Shown piece after piece: positions 57,592-64,000 of a DNA stretch of 64,000 nucleotides. The notes beneath the pieces are model-generated. The model was not told the origin of the DNA, made no database searches, and saw only the letters and a program-made list of their open reading frames with translations. Position 1 is the first letter of the stretch; every line of letters starts with the position of its first letter. Origin of the DNA: Cinchona pubescens (lineage: Eukaryota; Streptophyta; Magnoliopsida; Gentianales; Rubiaceae). The stretch spans positions 124,001-188,000 of the forward strand of contig JANKKI010000362.1 of NCBI GenBank assembly GCA_025175665.1, written 5' to 3'. A program made the translations under genes and the position numbers.

Positions 57592-58345
57592 TAATAATAC
57601 TTTGCCCCCTAAACTAGGTGGGTAATTATACTTTGCGCTCCTAAACTAAAAGAATATACACTTTGCTTCCCATTCAATTTATTCATCCTTTAAAAATATG
57701 ATTTTTAAAATATCAAGAAAATCTAGTTAAATGACTGAAATACACTTAATACCCTTAGTATTATATTTTGGTTTTTCCAGTATTTAATTTTTATGTTTGA
57801 TAGTTATAAAAAAATTAGAAAAAATAACTATAATAATAAATTGATATCTTTGACTATAGAGAGTGACAATGTGAGAAAATATTGAATTAAATTAAATCTG
57901 ATATTACAATTTGCAAAGGTTAAGCCAAATAATAAAATTAAAAAAATACTAAGAGACATAAAAAAACCACAAAAATTTTATAGAAAATATATTGTCACAC
58001 AATATACTTGAAGAAAATTTTGAATAGAAAATGTGTCCATTTGGGAATTGTTCTACTATTATAGTTAAACATTCAAATTTGAAATAATATCAAATGCAAT
58101 CCAAAAATTGTAAAAATTTGACCAAGAAATATATTAATATGGATTATATTGAAATATGATCTTAATTTATTTTTTCTAATTTTAAGATAATTGTCACATC
58201 ACTATTTGAAATTTAAATAAATAAAAATAAAACTATAGTACTAAGGGTATTTTAGTCGAGGGGTTAAATGCTCAGAACATAACTTTAGGGACTAAAGTGT
58301 TTGTAATAAAAAAAGTTTAAGAGGTAAAGTGTACTTAATCAAGGG
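57592..58345 (+). repeat. Dispersed repeat F, copy 2, with terminal inverted repeats
   Basis: The left end GTTAATAATACTTTGCCCCC and the right end AAGAGGTAAAGTGTACTTAA are imperfect inverted repeats of about 25 bp, so the whole 0.75-kb block looks like a MITE. No transposase. Confidence 0.75.
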
Positions 58346-58894
58346 GCATATTTGTCCATTCAATCAAAATTTCAGATGCCGCAAGAGTTGATCTTTAGTC
58401 CAGGGACTTTAGTATTCAAAAGATAATATTAGGAGTAAAGTGTTTGTAACACGAAAGTGTTAGTAATACCAAGTATTAATGATGCTAAACATAACGTTGT
58501 TCAATCGTAATTATGCATCCCTTATCTGTTGCCTATTTGTGGCATGCCCTACAAACTATCAATTTTAACATTTTAATATCTTATACTATTGATTTTTCAC
58601 ACTTTAATAAAATCGTCAAAAACCAACAACTTTTTTTTAAACAATATTTTGGGTGAAAAGAATTTAATACTTATAATTTGCATTTGGCTACTTAAAATAT
58701 AAAATTATTCCATCTATTGATATTAAATTTTTTTAATTAAAAATGTGCTACCAAAATTCGCTATTTTCAACTAATTTGAATAATATATCAAAAATTCATA
58801 TACTAATAGTTTGGGAAGGAAAGTACAAAATTATGATAATTTATAGATGCATATATTGAAATTAACCCAAACGTATTTAAAATAAACAAACTTT

Positions 58895-59515
58895 GGCTAT
58901 TGAGGGTAAATCTCTCGTGGCACAATTTTTCTTTGTTGTTGTTGCACAATTTTTCCAGTGGCACAATTATTCATCAGCATACTTAACTAGTAGTACTTTG
59001 AATGGTAGGGGTTTGTTTGTCAAAGGCTTAATTACACTTTAGCCACCTGAACTCACACCTCAATTACACTTTGCTCTCTGAATCTAAACAATCTACACTT
59101 TATCTCCTAAATAATTCCATGATATAAATGGCTGAAATTCAATTATGTGTATATTTGTTTTTGACAAAGTGCCATCCAAAAATTTATGTACAAAGTTTTT
59201 CTCCTTTTATTTAACTTTGTAATGAGTAATTCAATATATTCCCTTTTTTTTTTTATTCCATAACTACAGAGAAATTCATAAATTGTCAAATTTTCCTTAA
59301 TTAATTCATACATTGCTGTATTTATTTATGAAACTAAATAAAAAATGAGAATATTTGCAATTATTTTATGTTATTTTTTTTTACATGAACTAAGCATATA
59401 AAATATAAAATATGTGAATAAAATATCTTTTATCTAAATATATTTTTATCTAAGTGTATATTTGCTATTTCACAATTAATACAAGACACATGGAAGAATA
59501 TCTTTTAACTAATAA
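58895..59515 (+). repeat. Dispersed repeat A, copy 2
   Basis: Aligns with 18850-19420 in the same orientation. Confidence 0.75.
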
Positions 59516-59559
59516 GTACTTTTTCATATGACATCACAATAAAAAAATTTTATATCAAA

Positions 59560-59815
59560 TCAATAGTGTGTTATTTGAACAAATAAAAGATATTTACTTT
59601 CTTATTCTATTTTTACTATGTTTAGATATTGCAAAACAAAAATGAAGAAAAAAAGTAGTTGTAAAAAAGATACGACAAAACGAAAATGAACAAAAATGTA
59701 GTAGTAAAAGTTTTTTTTTGACTTGGACTTTAGAAATGAAAAAAATAATTAATGTATAAGTTAATTCAAAAAAATTTAAAAATTCAAGAAATTTGCTTAT
59801 ATTCATGAAATAGAA
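59560..59815 (+). repeat. Dispersed repeat B, copy 2
   Basis: Aligns with 33230-33500. Confidence 0.75.
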
Positions 59816-60019
59816 AAACAAAGATTTATATGGAATCGTTAAAAATGATATAAAATGAATAATGTCTGTATTTAAAATTTGTGATAGTATATTTGTTAAT
59901 ACAAATATCAAAATCATCCTTTTATAGTTATTTATATTATGAAATCTTTCAAATAAGCCTGTATATTATACAGATTCAATTGATTCCATACAACTTGGAT
60001 TTAGGTAAAGATAAATGCA

Positions 60020-60055
60020 TATCTCTTATTACAAATCTAGATGTGTTTAAGACAA
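60020..60055. other. Degenerate adapter-like palindrome
   Basis: ATCTCTTATTACAAATCT then AGATGTGTTTAAGACA. Both arms are recognisable with several changes. Confidence 0.7.
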
Positions 60056-60087
60056 ATATATGTTATTTGACCGACTTTGATAACAAA

Positions 60088-60172
60088 ATACAAATTAGTT
60101 GGTAAAACACTTTCTTTATTATTTATAGGTCATGGTTCGAGTCGGGAAAGAGATGTGAGTTTTTTTTTTTTT
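60088..60172 (+). mobile_element. tRNA-derived SINE fragment
   Basis: TTAGTTGGTAAAACAC gives an A-box-like motif and GGTTCGAGTC the B box. A run of 12 T follows, a typical SINE tail or Pol III stop. Confidence 0.7.
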
Positions 60173-60184
60173 AGAAAATGTGTA

Positions 60185-60310
60185 GGACTTTAAAAATATA
60201 TATTGGCCATATCTCAATAAAAAATAATATATAATTAAATCTAAATACTTTCTAGACAACCTAAGATTGAAAAAGAATAGATTTGTAATGAAGTTTGTGT
60301 GAATTTCCAA
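60185..60310 (+). repeat. Repeat C, short copy
   Basis: GGCCATATCTCAATA and CAACCTAAGAT match 33967-34070. Confidence 0.7.
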
Positions 60311-60860
60311 ATTTTTGAGTGATATAATTAAAATAAAAAGATATTTCCAAAAATAATTAGGAAAAACTAATTAAAAAATCATATTGATGGGAGAAACATA
60401 CGTTTTTACACAAATTTTATAATGATGAAATTATTTTTGTAAACAAATCAAATGTAAATAAATTCTTGAATCAATCATGGGATTTGGAAAGAATAAATAG
60501 GCAATTAGATATTGTCTTACACTTTAAATACTTATTCTTGGATAACTAATTATTTTTCCTACATTTCACAATTTGGGAGAAGAAGAAATACTGCATATTG
60601 AGATTAGTTAGTATTTATTTAAACCTAAATAAATTATTTTCGTTTTTAATTATTTAATTAATTTATATAGTTCACATTGAATTTTGATTAGTTATTTTGT
60701 TATGCGTTTAGGTTATGTAGTAATGTGCAGGAAAATCAATATGGAATTAGGAGACAATCCTTATATATTTTCTGGGCAGGTATTAATTATTTTATGAAGT
60801 AAAAAAAAATGTTTTTCTTATTTATGATTTTGGAATATTAAAAAAATTTAATATAATAGT

Positions 60861-60895
60861 CTGTCTATTATACTTTTCTAGATGTGTATAAGAGA
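60861..60895. other. Degenerate mate-pair adapter
   Basis: CTGTCTATTATAC, changed centre, then AGATGTGTATAAGAGA. Confidence 0.85.
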
Positions 60896-60899
60896 AATC

Positions 60900-60936
60900 C
60901 TGTCTCTTATACAAATCTAGATTTGTAAAGAGACAG
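60900..60936. other. Second, adjacent mate-pair adapter
   Basis: CTGTCTCTTATACAAATCT followed by AGATTTGTAAAGAGACAG, a few base changes. Two junction adapters four bases apart mean two joins. Confidence 0.9.
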
Positions 60937-61129
60937 GGGTTTGTATGTGCAGGGTGTAAATGGTATGTGCGTTAAAATACATGGCAATGGCGGATTAGAG
61001 GAAAGTTACGGGAGGAAGAAGATATTGATTGAGAGAAGTTTCAAAATTTACAAGATTAGCCCCTACTGTTCTAGAGTTTCCAAGTCAAGCCCGAAAAGTT
61101 TTTGGGTTCTTTTCAATTTCTGGGAATCC

Positions 61130-61480
61130 CAATTGACCGCGAATGAATTTAAAAGGACATTAGTGGTCCTTGGAGGTTTCAAAAAATTACACAATAGTTC
61201 TCATAGTATGTAAATACTTTACACAGGCTCTCAAAAGTTTTCTGTAAACTGTATATGATAGAAACACCATTGAAAGTTTTATGACGTTACAGAATAACCC
61301 CTAAAGGTTTTATAAAGTATACAGAGGGCCCAAATGACTTTGAAAAATGACCAAAATACCCTCAAATATTTTGTGAATTTCATAAAGGCTCTAAATAGTT
61401 TTCTAAAGCTATGAAAAAGTCCCAAGTACTTGTCTAAGTTTGTATAAGGTCCCAAAAGGTTTTGGTCCAAGAATCTTTCA
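61130..61480 (+). repeat. Dispersed repeat G, copy 2
   Basis: Homologous in inverse orientation to 40790-41150. Phrases such as CCCAAATGACTTTGAAAAATG and CCAAAATACCCTCAAAT recall plant LTR or UTR sequence, but no boundary is seen. Confidence 0.65.
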
Positions 61481-62141
61481 AAAGTTATAAATTTGTTTCT
61501 CAAATTAGAAAAACTATATAAAAATACAATAGTGACTTTAAAGTACATTTTTATTATAGAAAAATATATTATCTCATAGTAAATAATTTTTATGAATACT
61601 AGGAAGCAAGTATAGACTAAGTAAATAGGTGGAATTCTTAAAAATTAATTATTGGATATTTTAAATAAATGATGGATATATTAAATAATAAATTATGGAT
61701 CTTTTATAGGTAACACTGAAGAGGATCTAGCACAAGAGTAACACATTTGTTAGTATAAGTCACGAGGCGGTGGTGCTTACCCTGTGAATTTTCAAATTGT
61801 TTTATGAATCATAGTATTTCTCGAAATTGTTTTATGAACTCACATGATTGTGAAAAGTTATTTTGTGAAAATGTGTTTCTATGAAATGATTACTTTTATA
61901 GATATGTGATGCCTGATTTTAAAAGTATAGAAAATGTGATATGTATGCATAGTTTTGACTATGATTGATATGCATGTAATGTATGAGTAATAACAAGATA
62001 TTGTGACTCTAAATGAATATAAAATAATCGGTAACGATTATAGTCCTGAATACATGACATGGCAGTTATAGTATATGATAGTTATAGTACATTACAGCTA
62101 CAGTATATAACAGGTTAAGAGGAAATGTAAAACCTCTTGAC
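61481..62141. other. Possible LTR or UTR remnant
   Basis: CACGAGGCGGTGGTGCTTACC and repeated TTGTTTTATGAA phrases look like a plant gypsy LTR region. I find no partner copy or termini. Confidence 0.3.
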
Positions 62142-62159
62142 AGATGTGTATAAGAGACA
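62142..62159. other. Mosaic-end adapter, 18 bases
   Basis: AGATGTGTATAAGAGACA, perfect over 18 bases. Confidence 0.92.
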
Positions 62160-62228
62160 ATTCCTAGGCTAAGTACTCGAAACCGATGACTGCTTGATTT
62201 GTTTTGACCCACCATAAATTAATACATG

Positions 62229-62266
62229 ATATTCATTTAGAGTCACAATATCTTGTTATTACTCAT
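62229..62266 (-). repeat. Inverted 38-bp copy of 61983-62020
   Basis: Exact reverse complement, lying between two adapter sites. Confidence 0.95.
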
Positions 62267-62270
62267 AAAT

Positions 62271-62296
62271 CTGTCTCTTATACACATCTAGATGTG
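62271..62296. other. Mosaic-end adapter plus 7 bases of second arm
   Basis: Perfect 19-base arm followed by AGATGTG. Confidence 0.95.
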
Positions 62297-62651
62297 ATAC
62301 AGTATAATATAGACTGTATGCTGCGCATTACTACAAGATATGAATTGAATTATTTGACTACATGAATTTTAAATAGTACATGATTTGAAAAGATGATTTA
62401 CACTAAAAGCATGCAAATGTAATATTGTGAAATATATGTATATATAATGCATGATCCAACAGGTATCAAGTGCTATCTATTGGGCGACTTGTCGCTCACA
62501 TGATAAATATGAAAAAGTACTTATTAGTTAAAAGATAATTCTTCTCTGTGTCTTGTATTAATTGTATAATAGCAGAGATGGAAAACTTAGATAAAAAAAT
62601 ATTAGAGGACGAAACTGTGCTACTCGATCGGGTCCGTCACGCATCATTAAC

Positions 62652-62680
62652 CTGTCTCTTATACACATCTAGATGTGTAT
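62652..62680. other. Mosaic-end adapter plus 10 bases of second arm
   Basis: Perfect 19-base arm followed by AGATGTGTAT. Confidence 0.95.
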
Positions 62681-62829
62681 TATATATTGCATAATTTAAA
62701 TTATTATTTATAAGTAGTTGCTTCAGCTATTGCAATATATATTTTGGTTTGTCAATGCATAGAATAGACACCTTGTATATAGCTGTGAGAGTATGGTTTT
62801 ACAGATGCGGTAAATGACATGTATCTGGT

Positions 62830-63130
62830 AAATTTGGGTCAGAGCCATGATAGTTTGACCTCAACTTTCTTCGAACTTATTTATTCAAATGTTTTGCGAA
62901 GGAAAGACTTCCATCCCACCTACATTTTAATCCTACTACTCATGTAGATTGCACGGTTTTACTTTGAAAAATAGTTATTAAGGTTCATCATGTTGTTGCA
63001 AGTAGGAACTTTAAAAACAAACTTAGTTTTTCTGTTTGAGAAATCAAATCCAAAATGATACAGACAAAAATGTTAATTATCTTTTTCATTTTTTAATCTT
63101 TTGTAAGCTCACTATAACTCCCTTCTCAAA
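62830..63130 (+). repeat. Repeat C, partial copy
   Basis: Matches the middle and right part of repeat C: TTTTGCGAAGGAAAGACTTC, AAGGTTCATCATGTTGTTG and TTTTTAATCTTTTGTAAG. Confidence 0.8.
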
Positions 63131-63184
63131 TCAATAATCCGTCGAAAACTTGTACAAATTACACTGTGAAATATTAATCAATGT

Positions 63185-63246
63185 CCATTCATCGATATCC
63201 CATGTTATTCGATTTCGAAATCGATAACATGGGATTCGATGAATGG
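63185..63246. repeat. Hairpin ending at an adapter
   Basis: CCATTCATCGA...TTCGAA...TCGATGAATGG, arms of about 30 bp with one two-base indel. The next base starts a mosaic end. Confidence 0.85.
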
Positions 63247-63265
63247 CTGTCTCTTATACACATCT
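63247..63265. other. Mosaic-end adapter, one complete arm
   Basis: Perfect 19-base arm. An open frame crossing it translates it as CLLYTS. Confidence 0.95.
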
Positions 63266-64000
63266 AGATACATTCCAGAGCAGAAAATAATTTATTTAGG
63301 TTCTCTCCACAACTTCTCCACCAACATAACTATTATCATCATCCTCAACATCTATCCTTATCACCAACATCATCATTTTAACCCCATCAACACCCCCTTC
63401 CCCTTCTCAGACTTAACTCCCCTGTTTTTTTTTTTTTTTTATGCCCCTTTCTTCTTCCTTTTCATTCTTCTTCTAATCCCTACACACCACGATTTTAACG
63501 CACATACCACCTTCACACCCTGCACATACAAACACATAGATTCACTAGCAGACATAGCTACCTAAGAAAAAAACTCAAACACATGCTCAAAGAGAAGAAA
63601 GATAGCCACTTTGTGGAGCTAGTCGGAACTTGCTCGCCATTGCCACAATACCACTATAGCTACAAAAATGGAGCATCTAAATCGAAATTATGATTGTATA
63701 TCCTTTCTGGTCTCGTTTAATTTAAAGTTTCAATTTCATGTTTTTGAAACTATGTCATGTTGTATGCTTGAATCCAATAATTTTAACTATTCGATTAGGA
63801 TTATTGTTTAAGCTTCCACAAATTTGATATTCTAAACTCGTTTATGGATGATTTTTCTTGATTTGATTTTTTTTTTTTTTGGCTTGGTTCTTGGGCTGTG
63901 CTGTTGTAGGTACCCAAAATTAAACAAATCTCAATAATAATGTAGTAGTGGTGAGTCCAAGTCGTCCCACAGATAACGGAATTTATTTTTGTGCTCATTT
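63266..64000. other. Intergenic, no recognised gene
   Basis: A C/T/A-rich stretch at 63.3-63.55 kb has no recognisable protein. T runs at 63.42 and 63.87 kb. Confidence 0.4.

Noticed and set aside
1..64000. tRNA genes and CRISPR arrays
   Set aside because: Only SINE-type A and B boxes were found, without cloverleaf arms; no spacer-repeat structure exists and the DNA is eukaryotic.

Overview
The window is AT-rich nuclear DNA from a flowering plant, most likely a eudicot. The evidence is a CC-NB-ARC-LRR (RPM1-type) resistance gene, Ty1/copia and Ty3/gypsy LTR retrotransposons, a Helitron Rep remnant, tRNA-derived SINEs and several MITEs. There is no bacterial operon structure, CRISPR array or rRNA, and I recognise no tRNA gene. 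I find no gene that is clearly intact; nearly all recognisable coding sequence is broken transposon protein.

Layout. 0.1-4.0 kb: decayed Helitron replication-protein gene (minus strand). 8.3-10.7 kb: short non-autonomous LTR element with TSD TTCAT and acidic ORFs. 10.9-14.4 kb: TRIM-like miniature LTR element (minus strand, TSD CTTAC) holding a rearranged copia element in the opposite orientation. 17.4-26 kb: MITE-like and dispersed repeats, including a head-to-tail series of one AT-rich repeat. 26.0-31.6 kb: decayed copia element (minus strand) with both LTRs. 32-41.5 kb: SINEs, MITEs, a long foldback and microsatellites. 41.9-52.5 kb: Tat-like Ty3/gypsy element (minus strand gag-pol) with both LTRs, TSD GTTAT, a tRNA-Asp-like primer site, a spliced-looking gene antisense to gag-pol and a block of about 169-bp tandem repeats. 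53.6-56.5 kb: NLR pseudogene. 57.6-63.1 kb: a composite of dispersed repeats that recur elsewhere in the window.

The strongest unusual signal is technical. About twenty full or partial copies of the 19-bp Tn5 mosaic end CTGTCTCTTATACACATCT, several as back-to-back palindromes, are scattered through the window. This is the junction adapter of Nextera mate-pair libraries. Several copies sit beside inverted pieces of neighbouring sequence: the copia RT YVDD segment, a gag segment, an RNase H segment, and a 38-bp block near 62 kb. Local order and orientation near these sites, above all inside the 11-14 kb copia element, should be treated as misassembly until checked.

The best biological candidates for a second look are the antisense spliced gene plus tandem repeats in the gypsy element, the acidic-ORF non-autonomous LTR element, and a co-linear composite repeat (order F-A-B-SINE-C) whose parts recur separately in the window. 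I do not see a convincing new molecular system.
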